From an uncultured Collinsella sp. (GTDB taxonomy: Bacteria > Actinomycetota > Coriobacteriia > Coriobacteriales > Coriobacteriaceae): a DNA stretch of 21,506 bases. Position numbers and translations under genes: made by a program. The notes under the pieces were generated by a model that searched no databases, had not been told where the DNA came from, and saw only the letters and a list, made by a program, of their open reading frames with translations. The stretch covers positions 1-21,506 of the forward strand of contig CABUJH010000034.1 in assembly GCA_902491895.1 (NCBI GenBank), read 5' to 3'. Positions 13,804-21,303 of the stretch are shown here, piece by piece; positions within the stretch are counted from its first letter, which is position 1, and each line of letters begins with the position of its first letter.

Positions 13804-14970
13804 ATGTTCGAGAAGAGTGTCGAGGAGCTCACCGAGCTCGGCGCCCAGATCACCACGGCCGAGATTGCTCAGCAGCCCGAGCTTTGGCGTGATACGCTCA
13901 ACATCTATCGCGAGAACAAGGAGGCCATCGAGGCCTTCCTGGCCGAGGCTCGCGCTATGGGCGAGGGTCGTCTGTCCGTTGTCTTCACCGGTGCCGGTAC
14001 GTCCGACTACGTTGGCGATACCTGCGCCCCGTACCTGCGTCACGCTGGCAACACTGATCTCTACGACTTTAAGCCCATCGCCACGACCGACATCGTGAGC
14101 GCCCCGCGCGACTTCCTGCGCGCCGAGGATCCCACGCTCGTGGTTTCCTTTGCCCGCTCTGGCAACAGCCCCGAGAGCCTTGCCGCCGTTGCCGTTGCCA
14201 AGGAGCTCGTCCACAACGTCAAGTTCCTCAACATCACCTGCGCTCCCGAGGGCAAGCTTGCCGTCGAGTCTGCCGATGATCCCAATGCGCTGACGCTGCT
14301 CATTCCGCGCGCCAACGACAAGGGCTTCGCCATGACCGGTTCTTATTCCTGCATGACCCTGCTCTCCACCCTTATTTTCGACACTGCCTCTGACGAGCAG
14401 AAGGCCGAGTGGGTCGAGACGATTGCCAAGATGGGCGAGGAGGTCATCTCCCGTGAGCCCGAGATCGCCGATTACCTGGCTGGCGATTTCAACCGCGTGA
14501 CCTACTTGGGTTCTGGCTCCTTCGGTGGCCTTGCTCAGGAGAGCCAGCTCAAGATCCTCGAGCTCGCTCACGGTCTGGTCGCTACTTCCTACGACACCTC
14601 CATGGGCTATCGTCACGGACCTAAGTCCTTCGTCGACGATAAGACGCTCGTCTTCGTGTTCGTCAACAACGACGCCTACACCCGTCAGTACGACATCGAC
14701 ATCCTCAACGAGATCGGTGGCGACGAGATCGCTCAGCACACCATCGCCGTTCAGCAGGAAGGTGCCACCGTCTATGAGGGTGAGTCCTTCACCTTTAAGG
14801 GCTACGAGGCACTTCCCGAGGGTTACCTTGCTCTGCCGTTCGTGATGTTTGCCCAGGCTATCAGCCTGCTCAACTCCGTCCGCGTGGGCAACACGCCCGA
14901 TACGCCGAGCCCCACCGGCACGGTCAACCGCGTGGTTAAGGGCGTGACGATTCACCCCTTCACCGCTTAA
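13804..14970 (+). CDS. agaS: AgaS-type galactosamine-6-phosphate deaminase/isomerase
   Basis: A double SIS-domain sugar isomerase of 388 residues. AgaS converts galactosamine-6-phosphate to tagatose-6-phosphate and ammonia, the step after deacetylation in N-acetylgalactosamine use. Family marks include FTGAGTSDYVGDT and the phosphate-loop phrase VVSFARSGNSPES in the first SIS domain. LGSGSFGGLAQESQLKILEL and YRHGPKSFVDD lie in the second. The ending NRVVKGVTIHPF is also typical. GAGAGG lies eight bases before the ATG. It begins the transcript under the second GntR-type operator, and a terminator directly follows, so nagA may have its own promoter or depend on read-through. A glucosamine-specific role is less likely because NagB belongs to another fold. 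Confidence 0.93.
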   Translation: MFEKSVEELTELGAQITTAEIAQQPELWRDTLNIYRENKEAIEAFLAEARAMGEGRLSVVFTGAGTSDYVGDTCAPYLRHAGNTDLYDFKPIATTDIVSAPRDFLRAEDPTLVVSFARSGNSPESLAAVAVAKELVHNVKFLNITCAPEGKLAVESADDPNALTLLIPRANDKGFAMTGSYSCMTLLSTLIFDTASDEQKAEWVETIAKMGEEVISREPEIADYLAGDFNRVTYLGSGSFGGLAQESQLKILELAHGLVATSYDTSMGYRHGPKSFVDDKTLVFVFVNNDAYTRQYDIDILNEIGGDEIAQHTIAVQQEGATVYEGESFTFKGYEALPEGYLALPFVMFAQAISLLNSVRVGNTPDTPSPTGTVNRVVKGVTIHPFTA

Positions 14971-14988
14971 TCGCGTCCCCCTGTAAGG

Positions 14989-15025
14989 GCGCCCGTCCGC
15001 TCATAACGGCGGGCGGGCGCTTTTT
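14989..15025 (+). terminator. Intrinsic terminator after agaS
   Basis: GCGCCCGTCCGC pairs with GCGGGCGGGCGC (one G-U) and is followed by TTTTT. Confidence 0.85.
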
Positions 15026-15087
15026 GTTTTACGTGAGCTGGGTATAAGCATTACCACAGTCAACTGCTTTAGAAGCGAGGAGTGCAT

Positions 15088-16257
15088 ATGAGCACGTACG
15101 CAATTAAGGCTGACAAGTTCTTCTTGCCGGCAGGCCCGCAACTGGGCGGCTATCTTATGGTCGAGGATGGCGTTTTTGGCGCCTGGCAGGCCGACGAGCC
15201 CTCTTGCGAGATTAAGGACTACACGGGATCGTGGATCGCACCGGGTATGGTCGATACTCACATCCATGGCTTCTACAACCACTCAACTACCGATAACGAT
15301 CCCGAGGGCATCGATATCAGCTCAACCGAGCTCGCCCGTCGCGGTACCACCAGCTGGCTGCCCACGACGTTCACCGATGGCGTCGAACAGATCAAGGACG
15401 CCTGCGCTGCTATCGCCAAGGCGGACGAGGGCCGCGGCCCCGACTTCTGCGGTGCCCGCATTCAGGGCATCTACCTGGAGGGCCCCTTCTTTACCATGAA
15501 GCACGTGGGCGCGCAGAACCCCGCTTACCTGATTGACCCCTCCGAGGAGGTTTTCGACCAGTGGCAGGAGGCTGCGGGCGGTCGCATCGTTAAGAGCGCC
15601 ATGGCCGCCGAGCGCGACGGTGCCGCTGCTTATGCGGCTGCTCTGAACGCCAAGGGCGTGGTGACCAGCATCGGTCACTCCGACGCCACCTACGATGAGT
15701 GCATCACCGCTATCAATGCCGGTGCCAGCTGCTTTACGCATACCTATAACGGCCAGCGCGGTCTGCATCACCGTGAGCCCGGTGTCGTGGGTGCTGCCAT
15801 GTCCACGCCCGAGACCTACGCCGAGATCATCTGTGACGGCAAGCACGTAAACCCTGCCGCCATCAAGGCACTGCTGCAGGCAAAGGGCTGGCAGCACACG
15901 GTGCTCATCACCGACTGCCTGGGCTGCGGCGGCATGCCCGAGGGCAGCTACACCAGTGGTGGCATGGACGTCATCATGAAGGACAACCTGTGCTGGCTCG
16001 CCGACGGCAAAAGCATTGCCGGCTCGGTGCTCACGCTTGCCCAGGGCGTCAAGAACATTGTCGATTGGGGCATCGCCAGCGCTGATATCGCCATTCGCAT
16101 GGCAACCGAGGTGCCGGCTCGCTCTGCGCACATCGAGGATAAGTGCGGCAGCATCATGCCGGGTCGCGACGCCGACTTTGTCGTGTTCGACCATGAGCTC
16201 ACCCTCGTCGAGACGTATGTTGGCGGCCAGAGCGTCGGCAACGCCTTTACCGATTAA
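15088..16257 (+). CDS. nagA: N-acetyl-hexosamine-6-phosphate deacetylase
   Basis: A metal-dependent amidohydrolase of 389 residues. It removes acetate from N-acetylglucosamine-6-P or N-acetylgalactosamine-6-P; the surrounding genes favour the galactosamine form (AgaA role). HIHG at residues 58-61 is the first metal-site motif. GIYLEGPFF carries the conserved Glu, SIGHSDATYDE and CFTHTYNGQRGLHHREPG hold metal and substrate His residues, and LITDCLGCGG carries the catalytic Asp. The end GRDADFVVFDHELTLVETYVGG is typical. GAGGAG lies five bases before the ATG at 15088; the GTG at 15082 is an unlikely start. A remnant of a second copy of its C-terminus lies at 18984-19115. Confidence 0.93.
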   Translation: MSTYAIKADKFFLPAGPQLGGYLMVEDGVFGAWQADEPSCEIKDYTGSWIAPGMVDTHIHGFYNHSTTDNDPEGIDISSTELARRGTTSWLPTTFTDGVEQIKDACAAIAKADEGRGPDFCGARIQGIYLEGPFFTMKHVGAQNPAYLIDPSEEVFDQWQEAAGGRIVKSAMAAERDGAAAYAAALNAKGVVTSIGHSDATYDECITAINAGASCFTHTYNGQRGLHHREPGVVGAAMSTPETYAEIICDGKHVNPAAIKALLQAKGWQHTVLITDCLGCGGMPEGSYTSGGMDVIMKDNLCWLADGKSIAGSVLTLAQGVKNIVDWGIASADIAIRMATEVPARSAHIEDKCGSIMPGRDADFVVFDHELTLVETYVGGQSVGNAFTD

Positions 16258-16263
16258 CGATAG

Positions 16264-16301
16264 AAAAAGACGGCGGGCCCGAATCTGCTCGGACCCGCCG
16301 T
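16264..16301 (-). terminator. Intrinsic terminator of the flavodoxin gene
   Basis: ACGGCGGG and CCCGCCGT form the stem, extended by CCGA/TCGG with one mismatch. The T-run is on the minus strand (16268-16264), so it ends the flavodoxin transcript; on the plus strand no U-tract follows, but the stem may slow read-through from nagA. Confidence 0.8.
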
Positions 16302-16332
16302 ATGGGTTAAACGCTCAAAAGCACCTTAACAG

Positions 16333-16917
16333 TTACAGCTTGTTAATGATCTTCTTTGCCGTGCGCTTGACGCCGGCCACAAGACCCCCCGCGGGATGCT
16401 CCTTTTCGTATGCTAGACGCTTCTCGCGCTTGGCGTACTCTTCGACGATGATGTCGCCATACTCGTCTTCGATCTTGTCGAAGAAGTCGACGGCGCCCTT
16501 AATTTCCTCAGCGGTCGGGTGTCCCTTCTGGACGCCGCCGGTGAGTTTGAACGGCCCCCACGTATCAAAGCCGGGACAGCCGTAGACGCCCATAAAGATG
16601 GCCTGCCTCATGCGGCAGATGCCATCGATATCCTTGCCGTACCACTTGTTTTTGCCACCGTAGGTCATAAGGCCAAACACCTTGTCCTGCGGCTGCAGCA
16701 CGTTCGTGAGCACGCGTGCCATGTCCTTGTCGATCTCGGAGTAATAGATGCCCGTGGCGACACCGATCAGATGGTATTCGTGCAGGTCGGGGTACTCGTT
16801 TTTACCGAGTGACTTCACGTCGAGGGTATCGATCTCGGGGTGCGCCTCGACGATGGCGTCCACGAGCTTTTTCGTATTGCCGTGGTGGTGTGAGGCATAA
16901 AGGATGATGGTTCGCAT
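16333..16917 (-). CDS. Flavodoxin family protein
   Basis: A flavodoxin-like protein of 194 residues on the opposite strand to its neighbours. The FMN-phosphate loop is ASHHHGNTKKLVDAI near the N-terminus, and the second flavin-contact region includes GIYYSEIDKDMARVL. The isoalloxazine-side loop is LMTYGGKNKWYGKD. The C-terminal 40 residues are basic and helical, beyond the usual flavodoxin end. It could carry electrons or act as a quinone or nitro-reductase; the target is unknown. The start is the ATG with GAAAGG upstream on the minus strand; the frame stays open far beyond but only in antisense to galM. It interrupts the sugar-use genes and looks independent of them. Confidence 0.88.
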   Translation of the reverse strand: MRTIILYASHHHGNTKKLVDAIVEAHPEIDTLDVKSLGKNEYPDLHEYHLIGVATGIYYSEIDKDMARVLTNVLQPQDKVFGLMTYGGKNKWYGKDIDGICRMRQAIFMGVYGCPGFDTWGPFKLTGGVQKGHPTAEEIKGAVDFFDKIEDEYGDIIVEEYAKREKRLAYEKEHPAGGLVAGVKRTAKKIINKL

Positions 16918-17073
16918 AAGAAGGCCTTTCAGCTGTAATTGCATCAATGTCTGTATGGTACCCCGTTGCATGGCTGGGAAACCGGACGCATCGATGAACG
17001 TGCGGGTTTGTCCTTTGGTCAGGGCCGAGACGGGTTCTTGCGAGCAAAAAGCAGTTGTTCGAAAGGATGGACA

Positions 17074-17955
17074 ATGGAATACGCTCTCTCCAACGATTCG
17101 ATTTCTATCAAGGTCTCCACGGCCGGTGGTTCGTTTACCTCGATTGAGGCTGGAGGTCGCGAGTACTTGTGGCAGGGCGATCCCGCCGTGTGGTCCGGCC
17201 AGGCACCGATTTGCTTCCCGATTTGCGGAGGTTTGCGCGATAACAGCGCCATGACGTTTGCCGGACATCATGTGAAGCTCGCCCGCCATGGGTTTGCGCG
17301 CAAACAGGAGTGGAAGCTGCTGAGCCAGAGCGAGAACGAGCTGGCGATGTGCCTGGCTTCGGAGGATAACGCCGCGCTGCTGAGCGATTATCCGTATCCG
17401 TTTAAGCTTGTCGCCCGCTATACGCTCGAGGACGCCGCCGTGCGCGTCTCCTATGAGGTTACCAACGAGGGCACCGAGGACATGCCTTTCTTTATCGGTG
17501 GACACCCCGGCTTTAGGTGTCCGCTCGACGAGGGTGAGTCCTATACGGACTACGAGTTGCGTTTTGAGAAAGACGAGGCTGCGGAGCTTTGCACCGCCGT
17601 TCCCTCGACCGGATTGATCGATGTGGACAGGCGCTCCAAGAACCCCATGGTGGGAAAGACGCTGCCTTTGTCGCATGAGCTCTTCGATTTTGCGGAGACC
17701 ATCTTTGACGTGCTCGAGAGCCGTCAGGTCACGCTTTCCAAAAAGGGCGAGGACAAGGGCGTCCGCCTGAGCTTTGAGGGCTTCCCATATCTCATTGTGT
17801 GGAGCAAGCCCGAGGGCGATTTTGTGGCAGTTGAACCCTGGGGCGGCCTTTCGACCTGCTCCGATGAGGACGACGTGCTTGAGCACAAGCGCGGCTGCCT
17901 TATCGCCAAGCCCAAGGAGACCGTCGTTCGCTCGTTCACGATTGAGATTCTGTAA
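17074..17955 (+). CDS. Aldose 1-epimerase family protein
   Basis: A mutarotase-type protein of 293 residues that interconverts alpha and beta anomers of a sugar, probably galactose, a galactosamine derivative, or a sugar phosphate. The fold marks are GQAPICFPICGGLRDN near the start, Arg71-His72 in LARHGFAR, His144 in GGHPGFRCP, and the catalytic Glu254 in VAVEPWGG. The short length and the lack of long inserts place it with the YeaD/YphB-type bacterial members rather than classic GalM. GAAAGG lies seven bases before the ATG; the longer in-frame start at 16939 overlaps the flavodoxin promoter region and is rejected. It starts a probable operon with the lacC-like kinase gene 59 bases downstream. 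Confidence 0.88.
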   Translation: MEYALSNDSISIKVSTAGGSFTSIEAGGREYLWQGDPAVWSGQAPICFPICGGLRDNSAMTFAGHHVKLARHGFARKQEWKLLSQSENELAMCLASEDNAALLSDYPYPFKLVARYTLEDAAVRVSYEVTNEGTEDMPFFIGGHPGFRCPLDEGESYTDYELRFEKDEAAELCTAVPSTGLIDVDRRSKNPMVGKTLPLSHELFDFAETIFDVLESRQVTLSKKGEDKGVRLSFEGFPYLIVWSKPEGDFVAVEPWGGLSTCSDEDDVLEHKRGCLIAKPKETVVRSFTIEIL

Positions 17956-18014
17956 TTCCGTTTTGTCGACTCGTATCGCGAGGCACAAGGAGCCTGCGAG
18001 ATAAGGAGCTAAAA

Positions 18015-18950
18015 ATGATCCTCACCGTTACGATGAACCCGTCTGTCGATACGCGCTATCAGCTCGATGAGCTCGTCATCGACGACGTCAACCGTGTGAC
18101 GCCCGAAAAGACCGCCGGCGGCAAGGGCCTCAACGTGGCCCGTGTGCTGGGTCAGCTGGGCGACGACGTTGTGGCAACCGGTCTGCTCGGCGGCCACATG
18201 GGCGCCTACATGGCTGAGCTCATGGACGCTAACGGCATTAAGAATGATTTTGTGCCCATCAAGGGCGAGACTCGCATTTGCCTCAACATCCTCCACGCCG
18301 GCAACCAGACCGAGCTGCTCGAGAGCGGCCCGACGATTGCCCCCGAGGAGCTCGATGCCTTTACCGCAAAGTTCGCCGAGCTTGCGAGCAAGGCCGACGT
18401 CGTCACCATCTCGGGTTCGTTGCCCCGCGGTGTCGAGGCAGACTACTATGCCAAGATCACGGGCATTGCCGAGAACGCCGGCGCCAAGGTGCTGCTCGAT
18501 ACCTCGGGTGCTTCGCTCGAGGCCGCCCTTAAGTCCGAAATTAAGCCCGAGCTGGTCAAGCCTAACCTGACCGAGATCAACGGCCTTTTGGGTACGAGCT
18601 TTACCACCGACGATGTGGACGAGCTCCGCGCCGCGCTCGCCTCTGATGCCCGCTTCTCCGATATCCCCTGGGTCGTCGTGTCCATGGGCGCTGCCGGCTC
18701 CGTTGGCTTCCACAATGGCCGTGCGTTCCGCGCAAAGACGCCCGATATCCCTGCCGTTAACGCCACGGGCTCTGGTGACTCCACTATCGCTGGCTTCGCG
18801 CATGCCATTGCTGCTGGCGCGGACGACGAGACGGTGCTGCGTACCGCCAACACCTGCGGCAAGCTCAATGCCATGGATCCTATGACTGGCCACTTGGTCA
18901 TGGATCGTTGGGACGAGGTCTACAACGGCGTTGTCGTGACCGAGCTGTAG
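18015..18950 (+). CDS. lacC: Tagatose-6-phosphate kinase-like PfkB sugar kinase
   Basis: A 311-residue kinase of the 1-phosphofructokinase/LacC branch of the PfkB family. It would phosphorylate tagatose-6-phosphate (or fructose-1-phosphate) with ATP. It opens with ILTVTMNPSVDTRYQLDEL, has GGKGLNVARVL at residues 35-45, ISGSLPRG at 132-139, VKPNLTEI at 181-188, and the catalytic Asp255 in the anion-hole motif NATGSGDS. The AgaS product is tagatose-6-P, so LacC is the favoured identity; FruK cannot be excluded without the rest of the pathway. AAGGAG precedes the ATG. The stop codon is in frame with the nagA remnant that follows. Confidence 0.87.
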   Translation: MILTVTMNPSVDTRYQLDELVIDDVNRVTPEKTAGGKGLNVARVLGQLGDDVVATGLLGGHMGAYMAELMDANGIKNDFVPIKGETRICLNILHAGNQTELLESGPTIAPEELDAFTAKFAELASKADVVTISGSLPRGVEADYYAKITGIAENAGAKVLLDTSGASLEAALKSEIKPELVKPNLTEINGLLGTSFTTDDVDELRAALASDARFSDIPWVVVSMGAAGSVGFHNGRAFRAKTPDIPAVNATGSGDSTIAGFAHAIAAGADDETVLRTANTCGKLNAMDPMTGHLVMDRWDEVYNGVVVTEL

Positions 18951-18983
18951 GAGCTTGTGCTGCGGCCCCGGCATCGCTTGCTA

Positions 18984-19115
18984 GCTCATGTCGACGACAA
19001 GTGCAGTAGCATTATGCCGGGGCACGACTCCGACTTTGTCGTGTTCAGTCCCGACCTTACCCTGGTCGAGACGTATGTGGGCGGCAACAGCTTTGGTAAT
19101 GCGTTTGCCGAGTAG
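18984..19115 (+). pseudogene. C-terminal remnant of a second nagA
   Basis: Forty-three codons and a TAG stop encode AHVDDKCSSIMPGHDSDFVV and then FSPDLTLVETYVGGNSFGNA before ending FAE. Compared with the last 43 residues of the nagA product in this window, 31 are identical, with no gaps. There is no start codon, and everything upstream of the fragment is missing, apart from about ten unrelated-looking codons after the lacC stop. It is in the same reading frame as lacC, but lacC ends with a normal stop. I infer a decayed duplicate that once stood here. Confidence 0.8.
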
Positions 19116-19147
19116 CCGCCAAGGAAACGATCCGAGAGGGGATTTAG

Positions 19148-19621
19148 ATGATTTACGGTGCATTGGGCGATATCGAGGAGTATCGCGGAATGCTCAAGGG
19201 CCTCGACGTGCTGATCGACTGGCTCGAGGAGAACGACCCGGCGCAGCTCGAGGTCGGCAGCCATCCGATTCTGGGCGACAAGGTCTATGCGAACGTCATG
19301 GCTCCCACGACGCGTCCCGAGGCCGAGGCTCACTATGAGACGCATCAGCGCTATCACGACCTGCAGATCGATGTCGAGGGTCGCGAGGCCTTTAAGGTTG
19401 CCACGGGCAGCCTGACGTTGGTTCAGGAGTTTGACGAGAAGGACGACTACGATCTGGTCGATTCCGACGCTTCGATCGCCGGCGATCTTGCCGACGACAA
19501 GTTCGCGCTGTTTGTTGCCGGCGAGCCTCACATGCCCACGCTCGAGTTCCCGGGCGATGGCGCACAGCCGGTCAAAAAGATTTGCTTTAAGCTGCTTGCA
19601 GATGCTTACTGGGAGGAGTAG
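19148..19621 (+). CDS. YhcH/YjgK/YiaL family protein (NanQ/EbgC-like)
   Basis: A cupin-like sugar-binding protein of 157 residues. Members include NanQ, which speeds anomer change of N-acetylneuraminate, and EbgC, a beta-galactosidase helper subunit. The start MIYGALGDIEEY, the central YETHQRYHDLQIDVEGRE with the conserved metal-site His residues, and FALFVAGEPHMPTL with its late His are all typical. GAGAGGGG lies six bases before the ATG. It follows the nagA remnant by 32 bases and is the last gene of the sugar cluster. A role in anomer conversion of an amino sugar fits, but the substrate cannot be told. Confidence 0.9.
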   Translation: MIYGALGDIEEYRGMLKGLDVLIDWLEENDPAQLEVGSHPILGDKVYANVMAPTTRPEAEAHYETHQRYHDLQIDVEGREAFKVATGSLTLVQEFDEKDDYDLVDSDASIAGDLADDKFALFVAGEPHMPTLEFPGDGAQPVKKICFKLLADAYWEE

Positions 19622-19679
19622 CGAGCTACTCGGCTGAGTTGTTCGTATGCTGGCGTGATTCCATTGAGGAGCGCGCTTG

Positions 19680-19731
19680 AGCCCCGTTAATCGCGGTTCC
19701 CTTGGGGATTGCGGTTGGCGGGGCTTTTTTG
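19680..19731 (+). terminator. Intrinsic terminator after yhcH
   Basis: AGCCCCG at the left pairs with CGGGGCT at the right, with an imperfect inner stem, and TTTTTT follows. It closes the sugar-use cluster. Confidence 0.8.
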
Positions 19732-19768
19732 TTGAGTAGGGGAGTTGCCGGCGGCGTTTTGCTTGGAT

Positions 19769-20134
19769 TTATTTGCGAAGAACATCGGCTAGCCGCAGGA
19801 TTGAAATCATCGACCGATAAGTGAGTTCCACTTTTTCGCCCGCAAGCAGTCGTTTCGAGCCAATCTCATCTAGCCCCACAAGCCGAGAAAACAGCGGGCC
19901 GCTCATCGTGCCATCGTCAATTGATTCCCTTATGGTCTTCAAAACGTCCGTATCATGAAGCGATGCCGAGCTGTAGGGGGCAACACGAGCGGAACTCTCA
20001 ATTAACGACGAGACAAAAGGATGGAGATGCTTTGGACATAGTCCATCAAACACCACAACCCCATTGTCGTTCGAGCCGACCAGGCGCCAAGTATAATGAT
20101 CGACCCAGTCATCTCCGTCATATATGGCGTCCAT
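19769..20134 (-). CDS. Hypothetical protein with HTH-like C-terminus
   Basis: I do not recognise the family. From the ATG at 20134 the protein has 121 residues; GGGAAG lies six bases upstream. The frame is open further to a TTG at 20224. Near the C-terminus, FSRLVGLDEIGSKRLLAGEK followed by a segment ending ISILRLADVL has the spacing of a degenerate Cro/CI-type helix-turn-helix. The N-terminal half is Asp-rich with no motif I know. Codon use is less G/C-biased than in the sugar genes, suggesting recent arrival or relaxed selection. Its start lies 14 bases after the stop of an open stretch on the same strand (20149-20337), so the pair may once have been an operon such as a toxin-antitoxin or immunity pair; that is speculation. 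Confidence 0.5.
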   Translation of the reverse strand: MDAIYDGDDWVDHYTWRLVGSNDNGVVVFDGLCPKHLHPFVSSLIESSARVAPYSSASLHDTDVLKTIRESIDDGTMSGPLFSRLVGLDEIGSKRLLAGEKVELTYRSMISILRLADVLRK

Positions 20135-20148
20135 GAGCAACTTCCCGT

Positions 20149-20337
20149 CTAGAGAGAGAAACCTATTTGGACATCGGGGCGCAAGACCGCAATCCATATC
20201 GGGCCTGCAGCAGCTCCAACCCAACGCACCACATAGGTTCCCTTTCGTACATGTGTATCAATCTGCCCCGAAATGCCGGTGAATGCAATTCCAGACCCGT
20301 TTGTCGGATAGCAATCGACGTATTTTTTGTTTTCCGC
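20149..20337 (-). pseudogene. Possible decayed minus-strand gene fragment
   Basis: An open stretch of 62 codons on the minus strand reads as protein-like (for example GIAFTGISGQIDTHV and GTYVVRWVGAAAGP) and ends with TAG shortly before the ATG of the next gene. It has no acceptable start codon and is preceded in frame by TGA at 20340. A run of six A residues near the left end of the peptide could mark a frameshift, since another frame continues the protein-like text upstream. The family is not recognised. Confidence 0.3.
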
Positions 20338-20552
20338 TCACAACCTTGTATAGATATATCGTTTCAGCAAAAGAGAAGGTATCGTGACTATTTTAGATCT
20401 ATATGGCCAATTCGAGCCCTCGCCATGGCAATTGTTGCAGCTGGGTTTCTTTTCATTAAAATTTCACTTTGGTAAATCCCCGCCCCTAAGCATTAAACCC
20501 GAAGTCCACCGAGTGGGCGAATTCCGGCGGATGTGCGCCTGAAATCGGTAAC
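20225..20552. other. AT-richer intergenic stretch before tRNA-Thr
   Basis: Apart from the possible fragment at 20149-20337 nothing clear is seen. A plus-strand ORF (20167-20475) ends in a hydrophobic helix but lacks a ribosome site. Base composition is plainly less G/C-rich than in the flanking genes, which fits foreign or decaying DNA beside a tRNA gene. No integrase and no repeat of the tRNA 3' end was found. Confidence 0.4.
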
Positions 20553-20576
20553 AAAAAAAGCCGCCCGAAGGCGGCT
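20553..20576 (-). terminator. Terminator of the tRNA-Thr transcript
   Basis: On the minus strand AGCCGCC and GGCGGCT pair around a TTCG tetraloop and are followed by a run of seven T residues. Confidence 0.92.
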
Positions 20577-20587
20577 ATCTTGTGCAA

Positions 20588-20663
20588 TGGAGCCAGCGAC
20601 CGGGCTCGAACCGGTGACCCCCGCTTTACGAGAGCGGTGCTCTACCAACTGAGCTACGCTGGC
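20588..20663 (-). tRNA. tRNA-Thr (anticodon CGU)
   Basis: A 76-base cloverleaf on the minus strand, with CCA encoded. Acceptor GCCAGCG pairs with CGCTGGC. The D-arm is GCTCAGTTGGTAGAGC. The anticodon stem CCGCT/AGCGG encloses the loop CTCGTAA, giving anticodon CGT (20630-20628), which reads ACG. The T-arm ACCGG-TTCGAGC-CCGGT is standard. Confidence 0.96.
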
Positions 20664-20702
20664 GGCCATGTGGTGACGCAACTGAGGCGTCAACGGCTGT
20701 CT

Positions 20703-20731
20703 ATGATACGGGACATCGCACATCCGCGCAA
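20703..20731 (-). promoter_or_regulatory. tRNA-Thr promoter
   Basis: On the minus strand TTGCGC (20731-20726) and TATCAT (20708-20703) are separated by 17 bases. The start of transcription would lie about 30 bases before the tRNA. Confidence 0.65.
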
Positions 20732-20820
20732 GTGTTCTGACGGCTTTTCTCACTTTAAATGCACTAATATTGGAGACGTGATGTCTTGCTCTTACGGGTC
20801 TCAAGCAGAATGGGGCAGTG

Positions 20821-21303
20821 ATGATTCAACCCAAGATTCTTCTCACGCGCATCGATGATCGGTTTATTTACGGGCAAGACGTTGAGCTGTGGAATGAGGC
20901 GGTTGGTTCCAACCTCGTCCTGATCGTTAACGACGAGATTGCGGCGGATTCGCGCAAGTGGGCGCCTATGAGGGTCGCGGTGCCCGAGGGCGTGTGGACA
21001 CGGTTTTTCTCGGTGCAAAGGGCCATCGACATCATTCATACCGCAACGCCGCGCCAATTGATTCTGATCATGGTGGCCTCACCCGCCGATGCACTCGCGC
21101 TGGTTAAGGGTGGCGTGCCGATCACCAAGATCAGCATTGGCCATATGCAGGCAGGGGAGGGCAAGCATCCCGCAGCGCCCGCAGTCGCCGCAGACGATGC
21201 GGACGTCGCTGCTCTCAGAGAGCTGCAAAAGCTCGGCATAGAACTAGAAATCCGCTATCTCCCCAGCTCCAATCCCGACCCCATCGGCAATCTGTTCAAC
21301 TGA
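20821..21303 (+). CDS. Orphan PTS EIIB-like protein lacking the phospho-histidine
   Basis: A 160-residue protein that aligns without gaps with the EIIB of the PTS operon over most of its length: KILLTRIDDRFIYGQDVELW against NILLTRIDNRLVHGQVATQW. At position 17 the phosphorylated His of EIIB is Tyr here. Other family marks remain: LVLIVNDEIA, VWTRFFSVQRAID, ALVKGGVPITKISIGHM and the end LGIELEIRYLPSSNP. No IIA, IIC or IID gene is adjacent on the right within the window. It is intact in frame, so it is not a simple pseudogene. It may sense or titrate PTS partners, or be a regulator. The start is ATG 20821; the site before it (GGGGCAG) is weak, and GTG 20818 is an alternative. Confidence 0.88.
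   Translation: MIQPKILLTRIDDRFIYGQDVELWNEAVGSNLVLIVNDEIAADSRKWAPMRVAVPEGVWTRFFSVQRAIDIIHTATPRQLILIMVASPADALALVKGGVPITKISIGHMQAGEGKHPAAPAVAADDADVAALRELQKLGIELEIRYLPSSNPDPIGNLFN

Noticed and set aside
15026..15087. GGTATAAGCATTACC before nagA as a third GntR operator
   Set aside because: Too degenerate compared with TGGTTACTACCA; the TATAAG in it may be a -10, but no -35 was found.
16933..17073. Longer N-terminus for the aldose epimerase starting at 16939
   Set aside because: The extra 45 residues are not like the family start, and GAAAGG correctly precedes the ATG at 17074.
18948..19115. Possible stop-codon read-through joining lacC to the nagA remnant
   Set aside because: The frames match, but the kinase is complete at the TAG and nothing suggests recoding; same frame has a one in three chance.
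20338..20460. Minus-strand peptide with CNNCHGEG, resembling a DnaJ zinc-finger unit
   Set aside because: A single match in a short frame without start and ending in TGA; probably chance in decayed DNA.
20167..20475. 102-codon plus-strand frame ending in a hydrophobic helix
   Set aside because: No ribosome site, odd composition, and it lies opposite the more protein-like minus-strand stretch.
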